A DNA stretch of 37,100 nt from Frankiaceae bacterium (GCA_035556555.1 DATMES010000047.1:1-37100), one strand, 5' to 3'. Shown: positions 1 to 8,362, counted from the stretch's first letter. A program made the numbers and translations. Notes: generated from the sequence alone by a model not told the origin.

Positions 1-784
1 AGGACGCTCCAGCACGCTGCGCCGCAGGCATCTCAGCGCTGGAGCGCAGTAAGGGGGCTCGTGCACCCAGTTGACGCACCGGCACGCGCTGCCGCGCGGC
101 CGATCCGGCCGCTGCTGCGCACTCAGGATGGAAAAGGCTCCCGGTTGCGTTCTCGACGGGGGCCGGCGTGAGCGCGGCGAGCGCGCGGCCGAGCCAGTCG
201 CCGACCTCCTCGGGGGCGAGGAGCGCGTCGACCAGCCCGGCGTCGTACGCCGACTCCGCCGTGTGGCTCCCCGGCGGCAGCGGCTCGCCGAGCACGACCT
301 CCGCGACGCGCGGCCCCGCGAAGCCGATCGTCGCCCCGCGCACGGCCGCCCGCAGGTCCGCGCGGGTGACGACGGAGATGAACACGCCGCCCGTCGTCGG
401 CTGGTCGGCGATCGCGACGTGCGGCACCCCGGCGTCGGCGAGGCGGCGCAGCGCCAGCTGCGCGCGGGGCATGCCGACGAGCGCGGCCATGCCCTCCTGG
501 AGCCGTACGCCACCCGACCGCACGAACGACACGAGCGGCTCGCGGTACCGCGCCGCGCGTTCGGCCGCCTCGACGAACGCCCCCGCGTCCAGCTCCCCGA
601 ACGACCCCCCGAAGACGGAGAAGTCCCAGACGGCGGCGACGACGTTGACGCCGGAGAGCCGGCCGATGCCGAAGCGGACGACCTCGGCGGGCGCGTAGTC
701 GGGCCAGGCCGTGGGGTTGCGGCCGATGCGCTCGTACCCGGGGAAGGAGAAGCGCTTCAGCACTCCGGCGCGCCAGTCGGACAC
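1..784 (-). CDS. Acyl-CoA carboxylase carboxyltransferase (AccD beta-type domain), truncated at the window edge
   Basis: Carboxyltransferase of a biotin-dependent acyl-CoA carboxylase, which moves the carboxyl group from carboxybiotin to acetyl- or propionyl-CoA. About 260 codons are visible and the 3' end lies outside the window. The AccD-type signature is clear: SGGVRLQEGM at residues 90-99, PTTGGV at 129-134, IGFAGPRV at 153-160 and LPPG at 169-172. The four-Cys zinc finger of the E. coli subunit is absent. GTG at 784 is the first plausible start before strong coding bias; no good Shine-Dalgarno is visible, so the start is tentative. The gene diverges from the B12-subunit gene at 824, which fits a propionyl-CoA to methylmalonyl-CoA context, but the substrate cannot be read from sequence. 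Odd: from about base 150 to the edge the third codon positions become A/T-rich and the family pattern is lost. Confidence 0.85.
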   Translation of the reverse strand, partial: MSDWRAGVLKRFSFPGYERIGRNPTAWPDYAPAEVVRFGIGRLSGVNVVAAVWDFSVFGGSFGELDAGAFVEAAERAARYREPLVSFVRSGGVRLQEGMAALVGMPRAQLALRRLADAGVPHVAIADQPTTGGVFISVVTRADLRAAVRGATIGFAGPRVAEVVLGEPLPPGSHTAESAYDAGLVDALLAPEEVGDWLGRALAALTPAPVENATGSLFHPECAAAAGSAARQRVPVRQLGARAPLLRSSAEMPAAQRAGAS

Positions 785-790
785 GCTCGG

Positions 791-796
791 TAGTCT
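791..796 (+). promoter_or_regulatory. Candidate -10 element for the B12-binding subunit gene
   Basis: TAGTCT fits the actinobacterial TANNNT -10 consensus and lies 27 bases upstream of the ATG at 824. A ribosome-binding site (AAGGGAG, 813-819) follows. No convincing -35 box is visible. Confidence 0.35.
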
Positions 797-823
797 GTCA
801 TCGAGCTCACCGAAGGGAGTCCG

Positions 824-1231
824 ATGGCCGGCCGCATCCGCGTCGTCGTCGCGAAGCCGGGCCTCGACGGCCACGACCGCGGGGCCAAGGTCGTCGCGCG
901 CGCGCTGCGCGACGCCGGCATGGAGGTCATCTACACGGGCCTGCACCAGACGCCCGAGCAGATCGTCGAGACCGCAGTGCAGGAGGACGCCGACTGCGTC
1001 GGCCTGTCCGTGCTGTCGGGGGCGCACATGGCGCTGTTCCCGCGCGTCATCGAGCTGCTCAAGGAGCGCGACGCCGGCGACATCGTCGTGTTCGGCGGCG
1101 GGATCATCCCGGCGGCCGACATCCCCGAGCTGCAGGCGATGGGCGTGGCCAAGATCTTCACGCCGGGCGCGACCACCACCGAGATCATCGAGTGGGTACG
1201 CGGCAACGTCGGCTCCCCCTCGGCCGCCTGA
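824..1231 (+). CDS. Cobalamin-binding small subunit of an acyl-CoA (methylmalonyl-CoA) mutase
   Basis: A stand-alone 135-residue B12-binding subunit of a methylmalonyl-CoA-type mutase. With the large catalytic subunit it interconverts methylmalonyl-CoA and succinyl-CoA by adenosylcobalamin radical chemistry. The DxHxxG cobalamin motif is at residues 15-20 (LDGHDRGAK), where His is the lower axial ligand; SVLSGAH and FGGGIIP are the usual nucleotide-tail contacts. The length equals the C-terminal domain of fused mutases, so this is a split-subunit enzyme. A strong AAGGGAG precedes the ATG. The stop overlaps the next start (TGATG), so it is coupled to the aminotransferase gene. A matching large-subunit gene starts at 36840, about 36 kb away. 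The exact acyl-CoA substrate could differ, for example isobutyryl-CoA or ethylmalonyl-CoA. Confidence 0.9.
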   Translation: MAGRIRVVVAKPGLDGHDRGAKVVARALRDAGMEVIYTGLHQTPEQIVETAVQEDADCVGLSVLSGAHMALFPRVIELLKERDAGDIVVFGGGIIPAADIPELQAMGVAKIFTPGATTTEIIEWVRGNVGSPSAA

Positions 1232-2340
1232 TGCTCGGCGACCAGCGGCACCTGTTCGCGATGCCGGACGGCGTGACGTACCTCAACTGCGCCTACCTCG
1301 CCCCCCAGCTCCGTTCCGTCTCCGAGGCCGGCCTTGCCGCGGTGACGCTCAAGGAGCTGCCGTGGGACGTGACGCCGGACAAGTTCTTCTCCGGGAGCGA
1401 GGCGCTGCGGACGACGTTCGCCCGGCTCGCGGGCGTCGATGCCGAGGGTGTGGCGTTCGTCCCCAGCGTGTCGTACGGCGTCGGCGTCGCGGCGGCGAAC
1501 CTGCCGTTGAACGGCCGCTCCGTGCTCATGCTCGCGGAGGACTTCCCGAGCGACGTGTACGGCTGGCAAGCGGCAGGCACCGTCGTCACCGTCGAGCGGC
1601 CTGACGACGACGACTGGACGCGCGCGGTGCTCGACCGCATCGACTCGTCCATCGGCGTCGTCGCGGTGCCGCACGTGCACTGGACCGATGGCGGGCTGGT
1701 CGACCTCGTCCGCGTCGGCGCGGCGGCGCGCTCGGTGGGCGCGGCACTGGTCGTGGACGCGACGCAGTCGCTCGGCGCGCTGCCCCTCGACCTCGACGCC
1801 GTACGCCCCGACTTCCTCATCGCGGCCGGCTACAAGTGGCTGCTCGGGCCGTACTCCCTCGGCTACCTCTGGGTCGCGCCCGAGCACCGCTCTGGCGTGC
1901 CCCTCGAGGCCAACTGGATCAACCGCGAGGCCAGCGACGACTTCGCGCGGCTCATCGACTACCGCGAGGGCTACCAGCCGGGCGCGCGTCGCTACGACGT
2001 CGGCGAGCGTTCCAACTTCGTGCTCGTCCCGATGGCGCAGGCCGCGCTGACGCAGCTCGTCGAGTGGACCGTGCCGGAGATCGCGTCGACGACGGCCGCG
2101 CTGACGTCGTACCTCGCGAACGGCGCCGACAAGCTCGGGCTGCGTACGGCGCCCGAGCACCTCCGCGGGCCGCACCTCATGGGCATCCGCTTTCCCGCGG
2201 GCCTGCCGGACGGCATCTACGACACCCTCGCGGCGCAGCGGATCTATGTCAGCGTCCGCGGCGACTCCGTGCGGGTGGCACCGCACGTCTACAACACGAC
2301 CGACGACTGCGACCGCCTCCTCGAAGCGTTGGGCGGCTGA
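1231..2340 (+). CDS. Class V aminotransferase / cysteine desulfurase-like PLP enzyme
   Basis: A fold-type I PLP enzyme of the class V aminotransferase superfamily, 369 residues. The cofactor-contact segment VVDATQSLG (Asp176) and the Schiff-base lysine K202 in AAGYKWLLGPYS are both present. YLNCAYLAP near the N-terminus is the usual substrate-side loop. The ATG at 1231 overlaps the preceding TGA by one base, indicating translational coupling to the B12 subunit; an in-frame upstream start at 1192 would overlap that gene and is less likely. The family includes kynureninases, desulfurases and isopenicillin epimerase-like proteins; the substrate cannot be assigned. Why such an enzyme is coupled to a mutase subunit is not evident. 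Confidence 0.85.
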   Translation: MLGDQRHLFAMPDGVTYLNCAYLAPQLRSVSEAGLAAVTLKELPWDVTPDKFFSGSEALRTTFARLAGVDAEGVAFVPSVSYGVGVAAANLPLNGRSVLMLAEDFPSDVYGWQAAGTVVTVERPDDDDWTRAVLDRIDSSIGVVAVPHVHWTDGGLVDLVRVGAAARSVGAALVVDATQSLGALPLDLDAVRPDFLIAAGYKWLLGPYSLGYLWVAPEHRSGVPLEANWINREASDDFARLIDYREGYQPGARRYDVGERSNFVLVPMAQAALTQLVEWTVPEIASTTAALTSYLANGADKLGLRTAPEHLRGPHLMGIRFPAGLPDGIYDTLAAQRIYVSVRGDSVRVAPHVYNTTDDCDRLLEALGG

Positions 2341-2353
2341 GCCGGGGGCGCCT

Positions 2354-2432
2354 CGGAAGTGACCGGTGAGTACGGACTGAGGCTCGTGCTCGAGCGGTGA
2401 CTTTGGCAGTCCGTACTCACCGGTAACTTCCG
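2354..2432. repeat. Hairpin repeat family A, copy 1 (A1)
   Basis: Two 24-base arms (2356-2379 and 2407-2430) are inverted complements with one mismatch, and the stem extends two more pairs outward. The core is ACCGGTGAGTACGGACT. The 27-base loop ends in CGGTGACTTTGG, which is also present in the loop of copy A3. It lies between the aminotransferase stop and the convergent Cys/His-rich gene, so it could serve as a bidirectional terminator, but it has no U-tract. Confidence 0.8.
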
Positions 2433-2442
2433 GGCCGCTTGG

Positions 2443-3015
2443 CTAGCCCGGCGGGACGCAGCAGCCGTCGCACTCCTCGGCGTGTCCCAGGGCGCGCGAC
2501 CAGCGGCGGTCGTCGGGGTCGGGGTGCAGCATCCCGTGGGGGCACTCGCGCACGGTGAGCCGCATCGTGTCGCCGTGGAACTGCGGCCAGCCCCGCATGT
2601 GGTGGTCCGTCGGGTCGTGGAGCGGGCAGGCGCCGTCGCCGTCGCAGTGGCGCGCGCTGTGCGCGACGACACCGACCAGCAGCAGGCCGAGCTCGGCACC
2701 GCCCACCACGGTCCAGCCGTCCCCCGGCGCGTGCTCGCCGGTGGGCACCGTGCAGCAGCCGTCGCACTCCTCCGCGTGCTCCCGTGACGAGTGCGGCAGC
2801 CACCGCGGTGTTGTCCGGGTCCGGGTGGTACGGCCCGTGCGGGCAGGCGCGCACGGTGAGGTTCGTCCGCTGCCCGTGCCACTGCATCCACGTCCGCATG
2901 TGGTGACGGGTCTGGGAGTGCTGGGGGCAGGGGCCCCCGTCACAGAGCTTCGGACGTGGTCCGAGGCGCCGGGCTTCAGCGCGTCCAGCCGCACCCCGCC
3001 GACGATCGCGTCCAC
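2443..3015 (-). pseudogene. Cys/His-rich tandem-domain protein with two offsetting frameshifts
   Basis: Function unknown. The reverse strand from GTG 3015 to TAG 2443 encodes about 190 residues only if two shifts are allowed. Residues 1 to about 22 ([16 protein letters not shown]...) are in one frame. The first Cys/His unit (CDGG...[14 protein letters not shown]...) is one frame over, and the rest returns to the first frame, so the changes (near 2945-2960 and 2775-2790) cancel. The two units, about 62 residues each, share CDGxxCPxHxxTxHHMRxW, LTVRxCPHGxxHPDPD and HAEECDGCC. That is roughly a dozen conserved Cys/His per unit, suggesting zinc binding (inference). A linker of about 35 residues with a hydrophobic patch joins them. 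The gene is bracketed by repeats A1 and A2. It may be a decaying gene, a sequencing artefact, or a recoded gene. Confidence 0.6.
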
Positions 3016-3049
3016 GCCCGCATTCTGCCCGGCCCGTGGCGCCGCCCTC

Positions 3050-3126
3050 CGCGGTTACTGGTGAGTAGCGCCGGGCGCCGAGCACGAACTGGTGAACGGC
3101 GACGTCGCTACTCACCAGTAACCGCG
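3050..3126. repeat. Hairpin repeat family A, copy 2 (A2)
   Basis: Perfect 20-base arms at 3051-3070 and 3106-3125 (GCGGTTACTGGTGAGTAGCG and its complement) extend by one more pair. The loop is 35 bases. Its core TTACTGGTGAGTA matches A1 and A3 (TTACCGGTGAGTA), but the loop differs. It lies between the divergent Cys/His-rich gene and sucC, so it cannot be a simple terminator for both. Confidence 0.75.
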
Positions 3127-3143
3127 CTCAGCGCGGGACGGGT

Positions 3144-3149
3144 TAGGCT
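3144..3149 (+). promoter_or_regulatory. Candidate -10 element for sucCD
   Basis: TAGGCT matches TANNNT, 32 bases before the sucC GTG. GGAGG at 3173-3177 is the ribosome-binding site that fixes the start at 3182. The -35 region would fall inside the right arm of hairpin A2. Confidence 0.4.
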
Positions 3150-3181
3150 TCGCGGCGCCGCGAGACGACACCGGAGGACGC

Positions 3182-4351
3182 GTGGACCTGTTCGAGTACC
3201 AGGCAAGGGACCTGTTCGCCCAGTACGGCGTTCCGGTCACCCAGGGGCAGGTCGCCACGACCCCCGAGGAGGCCCGGGTCGCCGCCGAACGCATCGGCGG
3301 CCAGACGGTCGTCAAGGCGCAGGTCAAGACCGGCGGCCGCGGCAAGGCGGGCGGCGTCAAGCTCGCCGACGACCCCGCCGACGCGCAGGCGAAGGCCGAG
3401 CAGATCCTCGGCATGGACATCAAGGGCCACACGGTGCACCGGGTCCTCGTGGCCGAGGCGAGCGACATCGCCGAGGAGTACTACTTCTCCTTCCTGCTCG
3501 ACCGGTCCAACAGGACGTTCCTCGCGATGTGCTCCTCCGAGGGCGGCATGGACATCGAGGAGGTCGCGCGCACCAAGCCCGAGATGCTCGCGAAGATCCC
3601 GGTCGACGCGACCAAAGGCGTCGACGTGGCGTTCGCCAAGGAGATCGTCACCGCCGGCCACCTGCCGGAGGACGTACGAGACCAGGCCGCCGAGCTCGTC
3701 GCCAAGCTGTGGACCTGCTTCAAGAACGAGGACGCCACGCTCGTCGAGGTCAACCCGATGGTGAAGACCCCCGACGGCCGCGTCCTCGCGCTCGACGGCA
3801 AGGTCACGCTCGACGGCAACGCCGACTTCCGCCACCCCGGGCACGAGGCGCTGGTCGACCGCGCCGCGGAGGACCCGCTCGAGGCGCGCGCCAAGGAGAA
3901 GGACCTCAACTACGTCAAGCTCGACGACGGCACCGTCGGCATCATCGGCAACGGTGCCGGCCTCGTCATGAGCACGCTGGACGTCGTGGCGTACGCCGGC
4001 GAGGAGTTCGGCGGGCAGCGCCCGGCCAACTTCCTCGACATCGGCGGCGGCGCCTCCGCGCAGGTCATGGCCGACGGCCTGTCGATCGTGCTCAGCGACC
4101 CCGACGTGAAGAGCGTGTTCGTCAACGTGTTCGGCGGCATCACCGCCTGCGACGCGGTGGCCGACGGCATCGTGCAGGCGATCGGCCTGCTCGGCGGCGT
4201 GGACAAGCCGATCGTCGTACGACTCGACGGCAACAACGCCGAGGAGGGCAGGCGCATCCTCGACGGCGCCGGCATCAGCACCCTGACCAGGGTGGACACC
4301 ATGGACGGCGCCGCCAAGCTCGCCGCCGAGCTCGCTTCGAAGGGCGCGTAA
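3182..4351 (+). CDS. sucC: Succinyl-CoA synthetase beta subunit (ADP-forming type)
   Basis: Nucleotide- and succinate-binding subunit of succinyl-CoA synthetase, the TCA step that makes ATP or GTP from succinyl-CoA. At 389 residues it is full length. The N-terminal ATP-grasp domain begins with [19 protein letters not shown] and carries the lysine-glycine loop [15 protein letters not shown]. The C-terminal CoA-ligase domain contains [15 protein letters not shown] and [13 protein letters not shown]. The GTG start is set by GGAGG five bases upstream. sucD follows after five bases. In this window the product of the methylmalonyl-CoA mutase, succinyl-CoA, is the natural substrate of SucCD. Confidence 0.97.
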   Translation: MDLFEYQARDLFAQYGVPVTQGQVATTPEEARVAAERIGGQTVVKAQVKTGGRGKAGGVKLADDPADAQAKAEQILGMDIKGHTVHRVLVAEASDIAEEYYFSFLLDRSNRTFLAMCSSEGGMDIEEVARTKPEMLAKIPVDATKGVDVAFAKEIVTAGHLPEDVRDQAAELVAKLWTCFKNEDATLVEVNPMVKTPDGRVLALDGKVTLDGNADFRHPGHEALVDRAAEDPLEARAKEKDLNYVKLDDGTVGIIGNGAGLVMSTLDVVAYAGEEFGGQRPANFLDIGGGASAQVMADGLSIVLSDPDVKSVFVNVFGGITACDAVADGIVQAIGLLGGVDKPIVVRLDGNNAEEGRRILDGAGISTLTRVDTMDGAAKLAAELASKGA

Positions 4352-4356
4352 CCGAC

Positions 4357-5232
4357 ATGGCCATCTTCATCGACGAGAGCACGAAGGTCCTCGTCCAGGG
4401 CATCACCGGCTCCGAGGGCACCAAGCACACGCGCCGCATGGTCGCGAGCGGCACCCGCATCGTCGCGGGCGTGACGCCCGGCAAGGGCGGCCAGGACGTC
4501 GACGGCATCCCCGTCTTCAACTCCGTCGGCGAGGCCGTCGCGGAGACCGGCGCCGACGCGGCGGTGGTGTTCGTGCCGCCGAAGTTCGTCAAGGCCGCGG
4601 TCATCGAGACGATCGACGCCGCCGTACCCCTCTGCGTCGTCATCACCGAGGGCATCCCCGTCCACGACACGACGGAGTTCTGGGCGTACAACCAGCTCGT
4701 CGGCACGGGCACGCGCATCGTCGGCCCCAACTGCCCCGGCGTCATCAGCCCCGGCAGGAGCAACATCGGCATCATCCCCGCCGACATCACCAAGCAGGGC
4801 CGCATCGGGCTCGTCAGCAAGTCGGGCACGCTGACGTACCAGATGATGTACGAGCTCCGCGACATCGGGTTCTCGACCTGCGTCGGCATCGGCGGCGACC
4901 CGGTCATCGGGACGACGCACATCGACTGCCTCGACGCGTTCGAGAACGACCCCGACACCGACGCCATCGTCATGATCGGCGAGATCGGCGGCGACGCCGA
5001 GGAGCGCGCGGCCGCGCACATCAAGGCGAACATCACCAAGCCGGTCGTCGGCTACATCGCCGGCTTCACCGCCCCCGAGGGCAAGACGATGGGCCACGCC
5101 GGCGCGATCGTCTCCGGCTCGTCCGGCACCGCCGAGGCGAAGAAGGAGGCCCTCGAGGCCGTCGGCGTCCGCGTCGGCAAGACCCCGAGCGAGGCCGCGC
5201 GGCTCATGGCCGAGGTCGTCAAGAGCCTGTGA
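4357..5232 (+). CDS. sucD: Succinyl-CoA synthetase alpha subunit
   Basis: CoA-binding subunit that carries the phosphohistidine intermediate. It has 291 residues, normal for the family. The N-terminal Rossmann-type CoA domain has [24 protein letters not shown] follows at about 123-133. The active-site histidine is H247 in [14 protein letters not shown]. The ATG at 4357 sits five bases after the sucC stop. The end overlaps the next gene by GTGA, so three genes are probably translated as a unit. Confidence 0.97.
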   Translation: MAIFIDESTKVLVQGITGSEGTKHTRRMVASGTRIVAGVTPGKGGQDVDGIPVFNSVGEAVAETGADAAVVFVPPKFVKAAVIETIDAAVPLCVVITEGIPVHDTTEFWAYNQLVGTGTRIVGPNCPGVISPGRSNIGIIPADITKQGRIGLVSKSGTLTYQMMYELRDIGFSTCVGIGGDPVIGTTHIDCLDAFENDPDTDAIVMIGEIGGDAEERAAAHIKANITKPVVGYIAGFTAPEGKTMGHAGAIVSGSSGTAEAKKEALEAVGVRVGKTPSEAARLMAEVVKSL

Positions 5233-5663
5233 CCGAGGCCGAGGGAGACGCCGCGCCGAAGCGCTCCTGGAGCGCCGACGAGCGCGGCATCCTCGGCGCG
5301 GGCGTGGCGTTCTTCGGGGTCGCGTGGCTGCCCTGGTACGACGCCAGCGTCGTCGGCACGCGCGTGCGCTTCCGCGCGTGGGATCTCGGCGTCGTCGCCG
5401 TCGTGGCCGTCCTCCTCGCGCTGTACGCCGCCGGGCGCGTGCTCTGGCTGCGCCGCCACCCGCTCGGCCCCGAGGTGCCGCTGGCGCCGACGGTGGAGCC
5501 GTTCGCGGCGTCGTTCGCGGCGACGGTGCTGACGATCTACCGCTCGCTCGACGTGCCGTTCGGCGCGCAGCGCACGGTGTGGCTCTCGGTGGCGCTGGCC
5601 GCCGTGGTGCTGCAGACGCTGTTCGCGACGCGGGCCATGGCGCGCACGGGTTTCCGCGCGTAG
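5229..5663 (+). CDS. Small integral membrane protein downstream of sucD
   Basis: Unknown function. The 144-residue protein has about four predicted membrane segments: around 20-38, 50-70, 90-105 and 118-135. The GTG start overlaps the sucD stop in the typical GTGA arrangement, which supports both the start and co-translation. A small membrane protein between sucD and perM recurs in actinomycetes. No catalytic motif is visible. Confidence 0.75.
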   Translation: MTEAEGDAAPKRSWSADERGILGAGVAFFGVAWLPWYDASVVGTRVRFRAWDLGVVAVVAVLLALYAAGRVLWLRRHPLGPEVPLAPTVEPFAASFAATVLTIYRSLDVPFGAQRTVWLSVALAAVVLQTLFATRAMARTGFRA

Positions 5664-5698
5664 TTCCCCTGCGTCGCGGACGCGGCGTGCGACAGTCG

Positions 5699-6913
5699 AT
5701 GCCAGTGACCACCGCCATCCGTGACCCCCGTACGCGGCGTACGCCGGCCCGCCCGGTACGCCGCGGCCCCGCCCCCTCCGCCATCGCGCTCACCGTCGCG
5801 AAGGCGGCCACGCGCGCGTTCGCGACGGGGCTCGTCGTCGTCGAGCTGCTCGCGGTGTTCGCGTGGGCGACCGACGGGCGTTCGGGCGCCGGCTCCGGCG
5901 AGGCGCTGCGTTCCGGCGCGCTCGCCTGGCTGGTTTCGCACGGCGCGACCATCGCCGTCGAGGGCGGCCGCTTCGGCATCGCGCCGCTGACGCTGACGCT
6001 GCTGCTCGCGGTGTTCCCGCTGCGCGCGGGCGCGAGCGTCGTCCGCGCGCTCGAGCCGCGCCCGCTCGGCACCGCCGCCGCGCTCGGGGCGGCCGTCGGC
6101 GTGCCGTACGCCGTGCTCGCCGCCCTCCTCACAGGCCTCGCCCGGACGTCGGCCGCGCGGCCCTCGCCGTGGCGCGGCTTCCTGCTCGCGGGGCTGCTCG
6201 CCGCCGTCGCCGGCGCGATCGGGGCCGTCCGCGAGCGGGGCTGGCGGGAGTACGCCGCGCTCCTCCCCGAGCGCGCCCGCCTCGTCGGCAACGGCACCGC
6301 CGCCGCGCTCGTCACGCTCGTCGCGGGCGGCGCGCTCGGCATGGCCGCCGCGCTGGCCTGGCACCTGCCGCGCGCCGCGAGCCTCACGGAGGCGCTGAAG
6401 CCGGGTGTGTTCGGGCTGCTGCTGATCACGCTGCTCGGGATCGGGTACCTCCCGAACGCCGTCGTCTGGTGCGTCGCGTACGCCGTCGGCACCGGCTTCG
6501 CGGTCGGCGCCGACACCGCCGTCGCGCCGACCGGGATCACGCTGGGTCCGCTGCCGGCGTTCCCCCTGCTGTCGGTCCTGCCCGGCTCGGGCAGCGCGCC
6601 CGCGCCGTCGCTCCTGCTCCTGGTCGTGCCGGTCACCGCGGGCATCGTCGCGGGGCTCGTGGTCGCGCGCCGCGCCACCGGACTGTCGGCCACGAAGGCC
6701 GCCGGCTGGGCGGCGCTGACAGGCCCCGCTGTCGGCCTCGCCGTCGTCGTCGCGTCGATCCTGTCGTCGGGCCCCGCGGGACCTGGGCGGCTCTCCACGA
6801 CCGGCCCGTCGCCGTTCCTCACGGGGCTCGCGGCGGCCGAGTGGGTGGCGTTCACGGCGGCGGGCGCCGCGTGGATCGCGGCCCGCCGCAACGCGAACGG
6901 CCCCCGCCCGTAG
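5699..6913 (+). CDS. perM: PerM/DUF6350-family polytopic membrane protein
   Basis: A 404-residue membrane protein with about nine hydrophobic segments after an Arg/Pro-rich N-terminal tail of about 30 residues. Position (after sucCD, before purN-purH), length and composition match the actinobacterial DUF6350 family, whose M. tuberculosis member PerM (Rv0955) is linked to cell-division integrity. The ATG at 5699 gives a short positive tail before the first segment; GTG at 5705 is an alternative. The family has weak sequence conservation, so the call relies on synteny and topology. It ends in a hairpin shared with the convergent RDD gene. Confidence 0.75.
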   Translation: MPVTTAIRDPRTRRTPARPVRRGPAPSAIALTVAKAATRAFATGLVVVELLAVFAWATDGRSGAGSGEALRSGALAWLVSHGATIAVEGGRFGIAPLTLTLLLAVFPLRAGASVVRALEPRPLGTAAALGAAVGVPYAVLAALLTGLARTSAARPSPWRGFLLAGLLAAVAGAIGAVRERGWREYAALLPERARLVGNGTAAALVTLVAGGALGMAAALAWHLPRAASLTEALKPGVFGLLLITLLGIGYLPNAVVWCVAYAVGTGFAVGADTAVAPTGITLGPLPAFPLLSVLPGSGSAPAPSLLLLVVPVTAGIVAGLVVARRATGLSATKAAGWAALTGPAVGLAVVVASILSSGPAGPGRLSTTGPSPFLTGLAAAEWVAFTAAGAAWIAARRNANGPRP

Positions 6914-6924
6914 GCGGAGGCCGT
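6897..6924. terminator. Bidirectional hairpin terminator between perM and the RDD gene
   Basis: Stem ACGGCC / GGCCGT followed inward by CCGCC / GGCGG, with one internal mismatch and the four-base loop CGTA. The perM stop codon lies in the loop. Located at a convergent junction; no U-tract, as is common in high-GC actinobacteria. Confidence 0.6.
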
Positions 6925-6941
6925 CCGGTGGCGCTGGTGCG

Positions 6942-7466
6942 TCAGGCCTTGACGACGACCGTGTGCAGGATCTTGTCGGCGAACGTCTGCTTCTTCGCGT
7001 CCCACAGCGGCCACAGGTAGCCGACGAAGCACGGGATCGCGTCGAGGAAGTGCACGAAGTACCGGCCGATCGACAGGCCCGGGCCGACCACCTGGCCGTC
7101 CGCCTCGCGGAGCAGCTTGATGCTCATGACCTTCTTGCCGATCGACTGCCCGGTCGTGCCCTGGATGTAGAGCAGGTAGCCGAGAATGGCGATCTGGACC
7201 AGGTAGGCCAGCGGCTTCGACGCGGCGCCGACGATCGCGCCGGGGATACCGGCGATCAACCCGTCGATGATGATCGCGACCAGGCGCTGGCCCCACGAGG
7301 CGAGCGGCGGGCCTGCCCACACTCCGGGCGCCGACGGCATGCCGCCGCCGGGCGCGCCGTAGCCGGGCGGAGCCGGCGGGTAGCCGGCGTTGGGGTCGTA
7401 CGACGGCGGCGGTGCGCCGTAGCCGGGGGCTCCGCCCTGGGGCGGTTCTGGCGGGGTGGTCGTCAT
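6942..7466 (-). CDS. RDD-family membrane protein with a proline/glycine-rich N-terminus
   Basis: Unknown function, 174 residues. The first 50 or so residues are a Pro/Gly/Tyr-rich cytoplasmic tail with YGAP repeats. The RDD domain follows: SWGQRLVAIIIDGLI at about 58-72 (the Arg and Asp that name the family), a second hydrophobic segment around 78-103 (pairing inferred), the typical TGQSIGKKVMSIKLL loop and a C-terminal DKILHTVVV segment. It is the last gene of a reverse cluster of small membrane proteins starting at 8919 and ends at the shared terminator with perM. Confidence 0.85.
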   Translation of the reverse strand: MTTTPPEPPQGGAPGYGAPPPSYDPNAGYPPAPPGYGAPGGGMPSAPGVWAGPPLASWGQRLVAIIIDGLIAGIPGAIVGAASKPLAYLVQIAILGYLLYIQGTTGQSIGKKVMSIKLLREADGQVVGPGLSIGRYFVHFLDAIPCFVGYLWPLWDAKKQTFADKILHTVVVKA

Positions 7467-7484
7467 ACGCGATCTCCTCGGGTC

Positions 7485-7889
7485 TCAGATCGGCAACCGG
7501 TCGAAGCGGACGAGCTGCCACGTCCACGCGAACACGGCCGCACCAGTCAACAACCACGGCCTGGCGCGGTGTGGGACGTGGACATGTCGGACGAGCAACG
7601 GCGCCAGGATCAAGGCGACGCCGGCGGCAACGGTGGCGGGGTTGGCGGCCAGGGCGGCGAGCACGTCGCCACGGCCGAGGCGTACGGCTGCGGTGGTCGT
7701 ACCGCAGATCGGGCACGGGATCCCGGTCAGCGCCCGCAGCGGGCAGAGGGTGGGCGGGCGGTGCAGGCGTACGGCACCCAGCGCGAGCGCGGCCGACGCC
7801 GCGACGCCCGCGCGGAACGCCGTCGCGGCCAGCGCGGACCGCAGCGGCGCGTCGGCCGCGACGGGGGAGCGCAGGGCGAGGACGGTCAC
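7485..7889 (-). CDS. DUF2752 membrane protein
   Basis: A 134-residue membrane protein of the DUF2752 family. The diagnostic motif is present at about residues 48-65: LCPLRALTGIPCPICGTT, with three cysteines in the CPxxxxTGxxCPxCG pattern. It is flanked by hydrophobic segments (about 24-41, 75-97 and 111-126). The function of the family is unknown. The GTG start at 7889 overlaps the stop of the upstream DUF4190-like gene by four bases (GTGA), and 18 bases separate it from the RDD gene downstream. Confidence 0.85.
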   Translation of the reverse strand: MTVLALRSPVAADAPLRSALAATAFRAGVAASAALALGAVRLHRPPTLCPLRALTGIPCPICGTTTAAVRLGRGDVLAALAANPATVAAGVALILAPLLVRHVHVPHRARPWLLTGAAVFAWTWQLVRFDRLPI

Positions 7890-8362
7890 GGGTCCGCCGG
7901 GTCGAACTCGTCGACGCACTGCGCCTTGTCGATGCCGGCCCGCCGGCAGGCGTCGTAGTCCTCCTGGGCGCGGTTCGCGCCGATCGTGGTGAACACGCCC
8001 CAGACGATCCCCAGCACGACGGCGACGATGCCGAGGATGAGACCCGTCGTCGCGACGCCGCTCGCGTCGGCCTCGTGCCGCTTGACCCGCCCGAGGCCGA
8101 TGAGGCCGAGCGCGACGGCGAGGGCGCCGATCAGGACGCCCGGGACGACGAAGAGCACCGCGGGCAGCGCGAGCAGACCGAGGAAGAACGACGCGATGCC
8201 GGGGCCGTTGCGCCGCGGCGGTGACCAGCCGGGGGCGCTCCAGTCGCCCGGCGGGTGCTGCTGCGGCCAGCCCGGCGGCGGAGCGGGTGCCGGCGGCGGG
8301 GGAGCCTGCGGTGTCCAGCCCGACCCCGGCGCGCCGGTCGGCGCTGGAGGCTCGGCGCTCAC
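7886..8362 (-). CDS. DUF4190-like membrane protein with proline-rich N-terminus (copy 1)
   Basis: A 158-residue protein with a Pro/Trp-rich N-terminal tail (to about residue 53), two DUF4190-like hydrophobic segments (GIASFFLGLLALP... and GVATTGLILGIVAVVLGI...) and a polar C-terminus with two cysteines (DACRRAGIDKAQC). GAAGGAG upstream fixes the GTG start. It resembles the next gene (8449-8919) in architecture and C-terminal Cys spacing, so the two are likely paralogues. Function unknown. Confidence 0.8.
   Translation of the reverse strand: MSAEPPAPTGAPGSGWTPQAPPPPAPAPPPGWPQQHPPGDWSAPGWSPPRRNGPGIASFFLGLLALPAVLFVVPGVLIGALAVALGLIGLGRVKRHEADASGVATTGLILGIVAVVLGIVWGVFTTIGANRAQEDYDACRRAGIDKAQCVDEFDPADP

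Noticed and set aside
1231-2340. Specific assignment as kynureninase or cysteine desulfurase
   Set aside because: The superfamily lysine and aspartate are present, but no subfamily-specific motif supports either function.
2354-3126. A complete insertion sequence ending in hairpins A1 and A2
   Set aside because: No transposase, no target-site duplication, and the ends are only partly alike. A cassette remains possible and is listed as a finding.
3910-7716. A 1268-codon reverse-strand open frame opposite sucC-sucD-perM
   Set aside because: It is the antisense shadow of well-supported genes; its product is Arg/Pro/Ala low-complexity and matches no family.
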